From Rheinheimera salexigens (GTDB lineage Bacteria; Pseudomonadota; Gammaproteobacteria; Enterobacterales; Alteromonadaceae), in the NCBI RefSeq assembly GCF_001752395.1, contig NZ_MKEK01000001.1:1983259-2047258 (forward strand): 64,000 nt of DNA, read 5' to 3'. Within the stretch, counting starts at the first letter, position 1; each line of letters opens with the position of its first letter. The position numbers and the translations under genes are program-made. Shown piece by piece: positions 17,900 to 25,874 of this stretch. The notes beneath the pieces are model-generated. The model was given only the letters and a program-made list of their open reading frames with translations, had not been told where the DNA came from and did no database searches.

Positions 17900-18373
17900 A
17901 TGCCCATTAGTCTTTCCCGCGCGACTTTTTTTTGTAAGGATATAACGGCTTCATTAAAGCTGTATCAAGACCGGCTTGGTTTGATAACCGTCGATGATAA
18001 AACAATTGCAGGCCCAGGTGCAGGCGCCCTACTGGGGCTTGGTAGCTGTAAACTGCGATTTGTTTTGTTAGCTGCTGAGCCTAATGGTCAACCGCTTGTT
18101 GCATTAATAGCTATTAGTGAGACTGACATTCCAACCATGCCAAAGCCGCCCACCGGCATTGCGCTAGGACAATCTGCGACTGTTTTTCAAACCACTCATT
18201 TTGACCGACTGCGCAGCCAGTTAGAAAACGACGGCGTAACGTTCTTATGCCCACCAGTTGAGTATCCAAAGCCTACTGCCTCACCCGGCTCACCAGCAGG
18301 ACTTTATAAAGAAATGATTTTTTTCGATCCTGACAACAACCTTATTAGTGTGCTGCAAATTATTGCAAATTAA
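17900..18373 (+). CDS. single-module VOC family protein
   Basis: This 157-residue protein starts at an ATG preceded by AAAGGAG. One VOC domain: LSRATFFCKDITASLKLYQDRLGL at the start, and GLYKEMIFFDPDNNLISVLQI at the end, the classical glyoxalase/bleomycin-resistance pattern in which a Glu or Asp near the end of the last strand may bind metal. It is third in the plus-strand operon. As the other cluster VOC proteins have two modules, this short one may act as a homodimer. Confidence 0.82.
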   Translation: MPISLSRATFFCKDITASLKLYQDRLGLITVDDKTIAGPGAGALLGLGSCKLRFVLLAAEPNGQPLVALIAISETDIPTMPKPPTGIALGQSATVFQTTHFDRLRSQLENDGVTFLCPPVEYPKPTASPGSPAGLYKEMIFFDPDNNLISVLQIIAN

Positions 18374-18407
18374 TAATCAACGACTTAATCATTGTGGAGC
18401 TATAGCT

Positions 18408-19160
18408 ATGCAAAATTCAGATATACAAGCACCTTTTGCCATTGTGGGTAAAATTCATTACACCAGCTTAAAAGAGGGCCGTGAGCAACAAGAGCGAGGC
18501 CGTGAAGCATTCCGTATTGATATTCAAAGCAATGGGTCACGCACAATATCTGCCCATGGCGAAATTGATGATGCGCCGGCCATAACCCGTGATGTTTTTT
18601 CAGGTTTGAATGCAGACCTAACGCCTCAAGACTGTTTTGTTAGAATTTCAGTGGGTCATGAGTTTAAAGGCTCGGCATGGTTTACCTTTGACGATGATAG
18701 TTGCGAGTGTGAGGCCTTAACCTCGATAGAAGGCCGTTTAAGCCAAAAGATAAAACTAGCCAAAAAAGCACCTGCTTTTGGTAATCACGCCATGGTCAAC
18801 GACGGCTTACTAATGAGTCAATACGATCTATCCAAAGGGCCCGGCACGCAAGTGATTAAAGGCTTACCCCTTTCGTCACCCGATCATAGAGGCGCCACGG
18901 GCCCAATGCTGTTTGTAGTAGATGTGGCTATTGAATATGTTGGCAAAGAAACGCTCAGCGTTACCGCTGGTACCTTTGAGGCCTTACATTTCAAAATAGT
19001 GGATGTACCAGGCTTACCCCTAGAACACCCTGAATATCATATTTGGTGTACCGCAGACGGACACTATATTTTACTTAAAGCGACGGTGGGCGGTTACATG
19101 CAAACCCATTATGAACTTACTGAGTTGTCGTTTGTACCCGTGGGAAGAAGCGCATCATGA
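18408..19160 (+). CDS. hypothetical DUF3108/DUF6134-like beta-barrel protein
   Basis: About 250 residues from the ATG at 18408, chosen because GGAG sits 8 bases before it; the longer frame runs into the previous gene. Mostly alternating hydrophobic strands: FRIDIQSNGSRTISAHGEID, DCFVRISVGHEFKGSAWFTF, VIKGLPLSSPDHRGATGP, and a C-terminal half with YVGKETLSVTAGTFEALHFKIV resembling the 'V..GTF.A..' turn of DUF3108-like proteins. No signal peptide. The stop overlaps the next ATG (ATGA). Function unknown; lipid- or ligand-binding barrels are common with this pattern. Confidence 0.55.
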   Translation: MQNSDIQAPFAIVGKIHYTSLKEGREQQERGREAFRIDIQSNGSRTISAHGEIDDAPAITRDVFSGLNADLTPQDCFVRISVGHEFKGSAWFTFDDDSCECEALTSIEGRLSQKIKLAKKAPAFGNHAMVNDGLLMSQYDLSKGPGTQVIKGLPLSSPDHRGATGPMLFVVDVAIEYVGKETLSVTAGTFEALHFKIVDVPGLPLEHPEYHIWCTADGHYILLKATVGGYMQTHYELTELSFVPVGRSAS

Positions 19161-19816
19161 TTAGTGTGCTGTTAGTCGCCCACATTGCGGTGCTCGGCTA
19201 CTGGCTGGGTTCTGAGCTTGTAATAAACAATACCTTTCGCTATGTGTCTTGGTCGCAAGGAATGCCTTTTAACGAGCGTAATCGACTTATGGTCCACTTA
19301 ATGAATGTGGATCAGCATGTTAGATATGCCCTTGTGCTGCAATTAGGCTTGGGGTTTGCGCTTGGTGCTTTATACGGTTTTATTCCTGGCGGCGAAACTA
19401 CCGCTTGGGCATTTTTAGCATTTATGCTCGCATGGCTGGTTTTCGTTGAAGTAATACATCATGTGCGGTTTAGCCCTGTTGGCACTACTTTGGCACTTAT
19501 TGACAGGGTATCTCGCTATGTTCTTATACTGATCTTGCTTGGTACAGGAATTTATAATTTAGTGAGCGCAACCGCAATGCCAAGCTGGCTTTCTTGGAAG
19601 CTAATCTGCTTTGCAGGTGTGGTATCTAGCGGCGTTGGTATTCGTATCGCGCTTATTAAGTACTTTGCAATTTGGCAAAATATTGAACAAGAAGGTTCAA
19701 CGCCCAGCAATGAAAAAGCACTTAAATCGTCGTATGTAAAAGCAACTTCGGTATTAGTCGTACTCTGGGTATTTATTTCACTCATTGTCTACCTAAGTGT
19801 TTTCAAGCCAGTTTAA
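19157..19816 (+). CDS. multi-pass inner-membrane protein, paralogue of the 17216 gene
   Basis: The protein has 219 residues, about six hydrophobic helices, and no cleavable signal. The start MISVLLVAHIAVLGYWLGSE aligns with the start of the 17216 protein, keeping the His and YWLG. Later MNVDQHVRYALVLQLGLGF corresponds to DCDLLPRICMSLTLTVAG in the paralogue. An additional HHVRF lies after the fourth helix. It overlaps the DUF gene by four bases and is followed 19 bases on by the second FAD oxidase. Probably a membrane partner of the oxidative steps; substrate or cofactor not known. Confidence 0.68.
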   Translation: MISVLLVAHIAVLGYWLGSELVINNTFRYVSWSQGMPFNERNRLMVHLMNVDQHVRYALVLQLGLGFALGALYGFIPGGETTAWAFLAFMLAWLVFVEVIHHVRFSPVGTTLALIDRVSRYVLILILLGTGIYNLVSATAMPSWLSWKLICFAGVVSSGVGIRIALIKYFAIWQNIEQEGSTPSNEKALKSSYVKATSVLVVLWVFISLIVYLSVFKPV

Positions 19817-19835
19817 CCAGAAGGTGCAACGCTCT

Positions 19836-21419
19836 ATGACGCTGAGTAACGAAACTACACCTGAAGATTTGGCAGCATTAAAACAAAGTGCGAAAGGCGC
19901 CACGTTTTTAACAGACCAAGCTTCTAGAGAATTGCACTCTACTGACTTATTTCGTAAAGGAAAATTATGCACTGCAGTTGCAGTGCCAAACAATGAAGCG
20001 CAAGTGAGCGCAATTGTGGCATGCGCAACCTCGCTTGGATTTCATGTTATTCCTAGGGGAGCTGGGTTGACCTATGTAGAAGGTTACACACCCACAGTCG
20101 AAAAATCGCTGGTGATTGATCTAAGCCAGCTAAATAACATTTTAGAAATTAACCCACAAGACATGTATATACGCGTTCAAGCAGGCGTAACATGGAAACA
20201 AATTTATGTAGCTTTACAACCACTTGGACTTAGACTGCCCTTTTTAGGCACTTTTTCGGGTGCGCGTGCAACCGTGGGTGGCGGGCTTTCAAACGGCGCG
20301 CTGTTTTTTGGCAGTGCTCGCTATGGCACCGCCGCAGAAATTGTGCTCAACATAGACGCGGTAAAAGCTAATGGTGACATATTGCGCACCGGTCAGCGTT
20401 CTGTAATTAATGCTACATCACCGGCCTATCGTACTTTTGGGCCTGATTTAACGGGTATTTTAGTGCATGATTCTGGCAGTTTTGCCATTAAAACTGCCAT
20501 GACCTTAAAACTTATAAAAGCTCCACAGCATTATGGCTACGCCTCTTTTGGTTTTAAAGATGTTGAAAACGCGATTGCCGCACTTTCAGAAATTGGCCGC
20601 TGTGAATTGGTTGAAGAAGCCTATGTTATGGACCCACAAAAAACCAAGGAATCGTTGTCTGCAAGTAACTTCACTGCCGATGTCAGCACTTTTTTCAGGG
20701 TCATCAAGCAAGAGCGCAATCCCTTTAAAGGGATAAAAGCAGGCATTAATTTAGCCATTAGCGGCAAACGCTTTGTCGGTGATGGCATTCACTCGCTACA
20801 TGTAGTCTGTTCAGCACATTGTGCGGCCGCGCTAGAGCATGACTTACAGCGCTGTAGAGAAATCGCCAACGGCTTGCAAGGTGTCGATTTACCCGATTCA
20901 ATACCCCGCGCCGCTAGAGCTAATTTGTTTCCACCGCTAGATTCAATTGTAGGGCCGCAAGGTGAACGCTGGGTTGCACTAAATGCCAAGGTTGCGCATT
21001 CTCAAGCCATTGCCCTGTATAACCGCGCTGAGTCAATACTCGATAAATACAAGCCAGACTTTGCACGCTGTGGTGTAGATGCATCAAGATTGCTGATAAT
21101 TTTATCCAATTTTAGTTTCAGCTATGAGCCGGTGTTTAGTTGGAAAGATACCTGGCTTCCCATGCATCACACCTCACCCGCGATTAAAAAAAACAAAATA
21201 CCCGAACCAAAGGAAAATTTAGCAGCGCGCCAATTAGTTGAAAAAGTGCGCGCAGAGCTGATTAATTTATTTAATGATATGGGCGCTGCGTCTAATCAAA
21301 TAGGTAAAACCTATCCTTATATTAGCGCCCTTCATCCGGAATCAGTCACGTTGCTCAAAGATATCAAAAAATCATTAGATCCCAACAATTTGATTAACCC
21401 TGGCGTACTGGGTTTATAA
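19836..21419 (+). CDS. FAD-linked oxidase, VAO/4-cresol-dehydrogenase type (copy 2)
   Basis: The protein has 527 residues from the ATG at 19836; a GTG at 19797 overlaps the previous gene. The PCMH FAD domain has VIPRGAGLTYVEGYTP, QDMYIRVQAGVTWKQ, GTFSGARATVGGGLSNGALF and GTAAEIVLNIDAVKANG. The cap domain has VGPQGERWVALNAKVAHS and a C-terminal DPNNLINPGVLGL. It is paralogous to the oxidase at 13240 along its whole length, but substrate-side segments differ (for example GSARYG versus GTGQHG), so the two probably oxidise different intermediates. Sixth gene of the plus-strand operon. Confidence 0.85.
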   Translation: MTLSNETTPEDLAALKQSAKGATFLTDQASRELHSTDLFRKGKLCTAVAVPNNEAQVSAIVACATSLGFHVIPRGAGLTYVEGYTPTVEKSLVIDLSQLNNILEINPQDMYIRVQAGVTWKQIYVALQPLGLRLPFLGTFSGARATVGGGLSNGALFFGSARYGTAAEIVLNIDAVKANGDILRTGQRSVINATSPAYRTFGPDLTGILVHDSGSFAIKTAMTLKLIKAPQHYGYASFGFKDVENAIAALSEIGRCELVEEAYVMDPQKTKESLSASNFTADVSTFFRVIKQERNPFKGIKAGINLAISGKRFVGDGIHSLHVVCSAHCAAALEHDLQRCREIANGLQGVDLPDSIPRAARANLFPPLDSIVGPQGERWVALNAKVAHSQAIALYNRAESILDKYKPDFARCGVDASRLLIILSNFSFSYEPVFSWKDTWLPMHHTSPAIKKNKIPEPKENLAARQLVEKVRAELINLFNDMGAASNQIGKTYPYISALHPESVTLLKDIKKSLDPNNLINPGVLGL

Positions 21420-21446
21420 AGCACATACAACGAGGAATACAGAGTG

Positions 21447-23060
21447 ATGAAAAAGTTTGTAAACGTTAATGGCAAAACGGTCAGTTATCATGCATGGGGT
21501 AACACGGGACCTGTCATTCTTGCACTGCACGGTTCGCCGCAATCTGCTAGAGCCGTGGCACACGTATGCGAAGTGCTCGCAGAAAAAGGCTTTATTGTCA
21601 TCGCCCCAGACACGCCCGGAAACGGCTTGTCTGATCCCTTACCAAACTCTGAAAAAACCACCATCGTGGACTACGCATCTGCGCTACATAGTTTTGTAGC
21701 CGCCCTCGGCATAAAAAGCCACGGCATTTACGGTTTTCATACAGGCGCAGCAATTGCCTGTACTTATGCTGCCCTATATCCCAACCAAACAAACAGTATC
21801 TTTTTTGATGGCTTGCCTAATTGGTCAGCTGATGAGCGCGAAAGTCTAATTGGCTACCTAGCTAGTTTTGAACCTGTTTGGGATGGCTCGCATATGACTT
21901 GGCTGTGGGCACGGATGGAAGAGCAAACTGTGTTTTTTCCTTGGCATCGTGCCAGTTCGCACTACAGAATGGATTATAACGTTTCTCCAGCACAAGGCTG
22001 TCATGCCAATGTAATGGATTTGCTGAAATCAAAAAATAATTACATTCAGCCTTATACCGAGGCGCTAAAGTTTAATCCCGGCAACTGGATTGGCCTGCTC
22101 AAAAGCCCTTATATATGCGCAGCGAGTTTTGAGGATGTGTTAACAGAGCATCTTAGTCGGCCAGGACTTGACCACGTAACGCCCTACATTTATCAAACTC
22201 GTGAAGAAATGTACGAGACCGCTAGCCGGTTATTTGATGAAAACAAAACCGATAACGTTACGCTTAAAGCACAAGCGGATCTCCCTTGCGGTTTTGTTGA
22301 ATTTGAAAAAGGCCAAGTATACTGGCAAGGTAATCCTTGGCAAAAGTCTGACTCACCAACCTTAGTTTTTCTGCATGGTTCGGGTGATTCAAGCAACATT
22401 TATAACCGACTGTCAAAAGCAATGAAACTGTACACCAACACGCTAAGCTTTGACCTACCCGGCCACGGTTATTCTAACGATTGTAGTAGCCTGAGTGGAC
22501 ACACAATTAGCTCGCTTGCAAAATGCTATCATGCAGCTTGTGCGGCGCTAGGTGTGAGTAATTATGTAGTAGTTGGCGAGCGCCTTGGCGGATTAATTGC
22601 CAATGAAATGCTTAAGCAAAAGTATTGCCAGCAAGCTATGTGTATAGATATTCAACAAAAACTTAGCAAGCAGGACTGGCAAGATCTTGCGTCATTCGAT
22701 TGCGAGTTAGCACCGCAATGGGATGGGTCTCATCTTGTTAGAGCATGGAGAATTGCACGTTGGGAGACACTCTTTACGCCTTGGTTTAAAAGAGACAGAG
22801 CGCATGCTCGCGAAATAATTGGGGCACAGTTAGAGCCTAACGACATTCAAAAACGAGCAGAGACGTTACTGATGGCAAAAGATGAATGGCTTACATCACT
22901 AACCTTAGAGTCTGAGACGGAAATATCCGATATTAACGCGCCCCATATTAGGCAGTATTCAACATCGTTTCAAAGCGCCGCAGCTTCAACTGAGTTACGT
23001 AAAATTTCATCGTCCAAAGACGATTGGTTTATAACGCTTTATGAACAATTTGTTTTATAG
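21447..23060 (+). CDS. tandem alpha/beta-hydrolase protein with non-serine nucleophile elbows
   Basis: The protein has 537 residues from the ATG at 21447 (GAGGA upstream). Two alpha/beta-hydrolase halves. Half 1 (1-270) has LALHGSPQSA (oxyanion region) and nucleophile elbow GFHTG (96-100), His where Ser is usual. Half 2 (280-537) has LVFLHGSGDSS and GERLG (377-381), Arg at that position. Both halves keep an unusual cap motif, WDGSHM (145-150) and WDGSHL (425-430), each followed by W..AR.E..FFPW or W..AR.E.LFTPW, which shows internal duplication. A normal serine-hydrolase mechanism is therefore not expected; a lyase, cofactor-independent oxygenase-like or binding function are options. Last gene of the operon. 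Confidence 0.82.
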   Translation: MKKFVNVNGKTVSYHAWGNTGPVILALHGSPQSARAVAHVCEVLAEKGFIVIAPDTPGNGLSDPLPNSEKTTIVDYASALHSFVAALGIKSHGIYGFHTGAAIACTYAALYPNQTNSIFFDGLPNWSADERESLIGYLASFEPVWDGSHMTWLWARMEEQTVFFPWHRASSHYRMDYNVSPAQGCHANVMDLLKSKNNYIQPYTEALKFNPGNWIGLLKSPYICAASFEDVLTEHLSRPGLDHVTPYIYQTREEMYETASRLFDENKTDNVTLKAQADLPCGFVEFEKGQVYWQGNPWQKSDSPTLVFLHGSGDSSNIYNRLSKAMKLYTNTLSFDLPGHGYSNDCSSLSGHTISSLAKCYHAACAALGVSNYVVVGERLGGLIANEMLKQKYCQQAMCIDIQQKLSKQDWQDLASFDCELAPQWDGSHLVRAWRIARWETLFTPWFKRDRAHAREIIGAQLEPNDIQKRAETLLMAKDEWLTSLTLESETEISDINAPHIRQYSTSFQSAAASTELRKISSSKDDWFITLYEQFVL

Positions 23061-23314
23061 CAACGAGTCCATAAACACTGTCTATTTCACTTTATTGTCT
23101 ACTGCCAAAGCTGCAACGCCTTGTTAGTAGACATTTCACCAAGCAAGTATGAATTTGACTCAACTCAAACTCATTACACTGACAATTATCAATGCTGAAA
23201 TACTCGATTTGCTTATTGTAATCAATACATATAAAAGTCGGCTAAACACTTTCAGCATTCAACTTTGATTAATGTTGACTGGGTGTTACCAACTATAAAA
23301 AACTGGATAACCTT

Positions 23315-25096
23315 ATGCTGATAAATTTAATTTCATCTTGGCGTTTAGCCGCTTTAACTGCCACGCTAGTGTTTATAGGTGGGTGCTCCGACAAAAAGCT
23401 TGAAAATCAAGAAGCAACACCTACAGCCGCTGAAGCCGTTATTGTTATTGGTGCCGGTTTGTCGGGCTTAAACAGTGCTCTGCTATTAGAAGAACAAGGC
23501 TATAAAGTAACCGTTTTAGAAGCCAAAAATCGAGTAGGCGGCAGAATTTATACCCTTGATGATGTGCCAGGCCGGCCAGAAGCAGGCGGTAATACAATTA
23601 GTGCGAATTATGCCCGCATCATAGACCGAGCAAATAAACTAGGCTTAACCTTAACACCGGCACCTGACGTAGTTGGCGGTATGCGAACAATGCAGCTGTA
23701 TATTGACGGCCAGTTCTTAGATCCTCAAGCTTGGGCTACTTTCTCTGGAAACACCTTTCCAGATCCTATTAAGCGCGTCCCTCCCGGCAGTATGATATTT
23801 GCTGCACTGCGTGGCAATCCTTTACAACAGCCAAGTGATTGGCTTCAAGATGAATATCAAAAATACGATGTAGCCATTGCGACCGTTTTGGACGGTATGA
23901 GATTAGACGAGCGCAGTAAGCAGCTAGTTAATCAGACCAATAGTTACGGTGATACTTTAGACTCTACATCTTTACTGGCGCTTTATAGAACCGCCGCTAG
24001 CTACGCTAAAGCTGGTGATATTCAAGGCGGCCTAAGTGCTATTGCAGGGGGTAATCAACGATTACCAGAAGCAATGGCGGCAAAATTAAAACGCCCGGTC
24101 TTGTTAGAGAAGTTTGTTAGCTCAATTGCATTAAGCGATGCAGGCGTGGTGGTAACAACTAGTGATGGCACTAAATATGAGGCCGACTATGTTATATCCT
24201 CAATTCCCTTAACAGCACTGCGTAAAATCAATATCACACCTGCTCTGCCGCCGTTGCAGCAACGTGCCATAAATGAAATTGATTACAGCAAAACCTTAAT
24301 CGTGCAGTTGACTGTAACAGGTGATTACTGGGGCGAACAAACACCAAGCCTGTGGACCGATACAAAAATTGAGCGCATATTTGCTACCTCGCTTGACGAC
24401 AGTGGCAAGGTGACTAACTTAACCTTTTGGTTAACTGGTGCGAACGCTGAACACTTTAGCGGCATGCAAAACGAAGCTCGCGATAAGGCCTTGTTAGACA
24501 CTTTCTACGCTATTTACCCGAAAGCCGAAGGCTTAGTAACATTACAAAAAGTGGTAGACTGGAGTAGTGATCCACTAATTCTTGGTACTTGGCCGGCATA
24601 TAAACCCGGACAAATAACTGAATTTGGCAATGCTATTGCCCCACCCCATGGCCGTTTGCATTTTGCTGGTGAACACACCGCACTATCAAACACCGGCATG
24701 GAAGGCGCAATGGAATCATCAGAGCGAGTTGTGAGTGAAATATTGCGCAATAACAGTAAACATACCGTTGCCACAGCTGCTATAGACCCAAAATCCTTAT
24801 TCGTTACCTGTATGGCTTGTCATTCTTTAAATGAAGGCGAACCGCATAAGTTAGGACCTAATTTGTATGGCTTTTTTGGTCAACCCGCTGCAAGCCGCGA
24901 AGGTTTTAATTACTCACCAGCATTAAAAGGTGCAAGCATTGTATGGGACAAACCTATTTTAAGAGAATGGTTAAAAACACCTGAAAAAGTAGTGCCGGGA
25001 ACGCGCATGATTTACCGCGGAAGTTTAACAGAGCCAGAACTTGAACAATTGATTGACTATTTAATTACCCAGACCAGCTCTAAGGTTAATCCATAG
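23315..25096 (+). CDS. lipoprotein flavin amine oxidase fused to a c-type cytochrome
   Basis: This 593-residue protein starts with a lipoprotein signal (hydrophobic LAALTATLVFIGGC, Cys at about 24), so it should be anchored outside the cytoplasm. Residues about 40-475 are a flavin monoamine-oxidase-type domain: VIVIGAGLSGLNSALLLEEQG dinucleotide fold, GGRIYTL, and LHFAGEHTALSNTGMEGAMESSERV FAD-binding end. Residues about 490-590 are a class I cytochrome c: CMACH (499-503) for haem attachment and PGTRMIYRG with the likely Met axial ligand. The fusion suggests a dehydrogenase that hands electrons straight to its own haem and then the respiratory chain. It has its own promoter region and terminator. 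Confidence 0.9.
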   Translation: MLINLISSWRLAALTATLVFIGGCSDKKLENQEATPTAAEAVIVIGAGLSGLNSALLLEEQGYKVTVLEAKNRVGGRIYTLDDVPGRPEAGGNTISANYARIIDRANKLGLTLTPAPDVVGGMRTMQLYIDGQFLDPQAWATFSGNTFPDPIKRVPPGSMIFAALRGNPLQQPSDWLQDEYQKYDVAIATVLDGMRLDERSKQLVNQTNSYGDTLDSTSLLALYRTAASYAKAGDIQGGLSAIAGGNQRLPEAMAAKLKRPVLLEKFVSSIALSDAGVVVTTSDGTKYEADYVISSIPLTALRKINITPALPPLQQRAINEIDYSKTLIVQLTVTGDYWGEQTPSLWTDTKIERIFATSLDDSGKVTNLTFWLTGANAEHFSGMQNEARDKALLDTFYAIYPKAEGLVTLQKVVDWSSDPLILGTWPAYKPGQITEFGNAIAPPHGRLHFAGEHTALSNTGMEGAMESSERVVSEILRNNSKHTVATAAIDPKSLFVTCMACHSLNEGEPHKLGPNLYGFFGQPAASREGFNYSPALKGASIVWDKPILREWLKTPEKVVPGTRMIYRGSLTEPELEQLIDYLITQTSSKVNP

Positions 25097-25140
25097 TCTG
25101 AGGCCAAGGAGTCATGTTCTTGTACGCTTAGCACTACATT

Positions 25141-25163
25141 AAAGCCCTCGTCGAGGGCTTTTT
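25141..25163 (+). terminator. rho-independent terminator after the amine oxidase-cytochrome gene
   Basis: AAAGCCCTCG/CGAGGGCTTT nearly perfect stem with a tiny loop, followed by T-run, 45 bases after the stop codon. Confidence 0.85.
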
Positions 25164-25265
25164 ATTGTCACACAATTAATATTTTATACTGGTACATTTC
25201 CAGCAAATACTAAAGCGTTTTAGTTCAGTGTTTATAGTGGCTTAAAAAAAATGTAAATGTAGACC

Positions 25266-25718
25266 TTAAGTGACAACTAAATTTTCATCACACAGAGTGC
25301 GTTTAAAGCACTTACCATTTTTAAACCAATGCCAAGTGCGAGCGCGATTCGTGCCGCTGTCACCCATCACTATGCTTTCGTAAAACCATGCACCGGGTTC
25401 GTCTTTACGTTCTAGTTCAAGCAAAAAAATATGCGGGCTTGCTTGCCAGCCGAAGCCTGAAAATGTTGGCGTATCCCAGAATATTTTTTGTTCGCGAATA
25501 ACGCCATCAAATTCAACCTCATATATTCGCCCACAAGGCCAACTAAATTTATTACGCTGGGTATAAACCACTGGGCCCGACTCTGGGAATATACATTCGA
25601 CCTGGCTATTATGCTCATCAATGATGTTACCTTCGATATCGATATGGCGGTAGGTGCCACGCCATACGCCTTTGTGCTGTAATATTTCGGGCATTAGCTG
25701 TTGCAGAGGGTTTTTCAT
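25266..25718 (-). CDS. lipocalin-like DUF3598-type protein
   Basis: This 150-residue protein reads as a string of beta strands: HKGVWRGTYRHIDIEGNIID, SQVECIFPESGPVVYTQRN, IYEVEFDGVIREQKIFWDTP, ending WFYESIVMGDSGTNRARTWHWF. The first strand WRGTYRHID and the aromatic-rich pattern resemble DUF3598/fatty-acid-binding-like barrels. No signal peptide. It lies downstream of the TonB receptor on the same strand, 157 bases away, with a large palindrome between. Possibly binds or isomerises a hydrophobic intermediate; this is inference. Confidence 0.6.
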   Translation of the reverse strand: MKNPLQQLMPEILQHKGVWRGTYRHIDIEGNIIDEHNSQVECIFPESGPVVYTQRNKFSWPCGRIYEVEFDGVIREQKIFWDTPTFSGFGWQASPHIFLLELERKDEPGAWFYESIVMGDSGTNRARTWHWFKNGKCFKRTLCDENLVVT

Positions 25719-25775
25719 ATTGGTTACTTTAATGATAATAGAACTTTATTGTTAAAAAAGCGCTGGAGGCAAATG

Positions 25776-25807
25776 AGTAAAGGTAAGCAAATTTGCTTAC
25801 CTTTACT
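25776..25807. repeat. perfect 32-base palindrome between TonB receptor and DUF3598-like gene
   Basis: AGTAAAGGTAAGCAAA (25776-25791) is followed directly by its exact reverse complement (25792-25807) with no loop. It may form a cruciform, act as an operator for the minus-strand gene that begins 58 bases further on, or serve as a hairpin end for the receptor mRNA. There is no T-run. Confidence 0.75.
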
Positions 25808-25874
25808 AAGATGACCAACCTACCAACCTTTCACTCACGGTCAATCAAGCGTATTCATACTGTTTAATGCCGGT

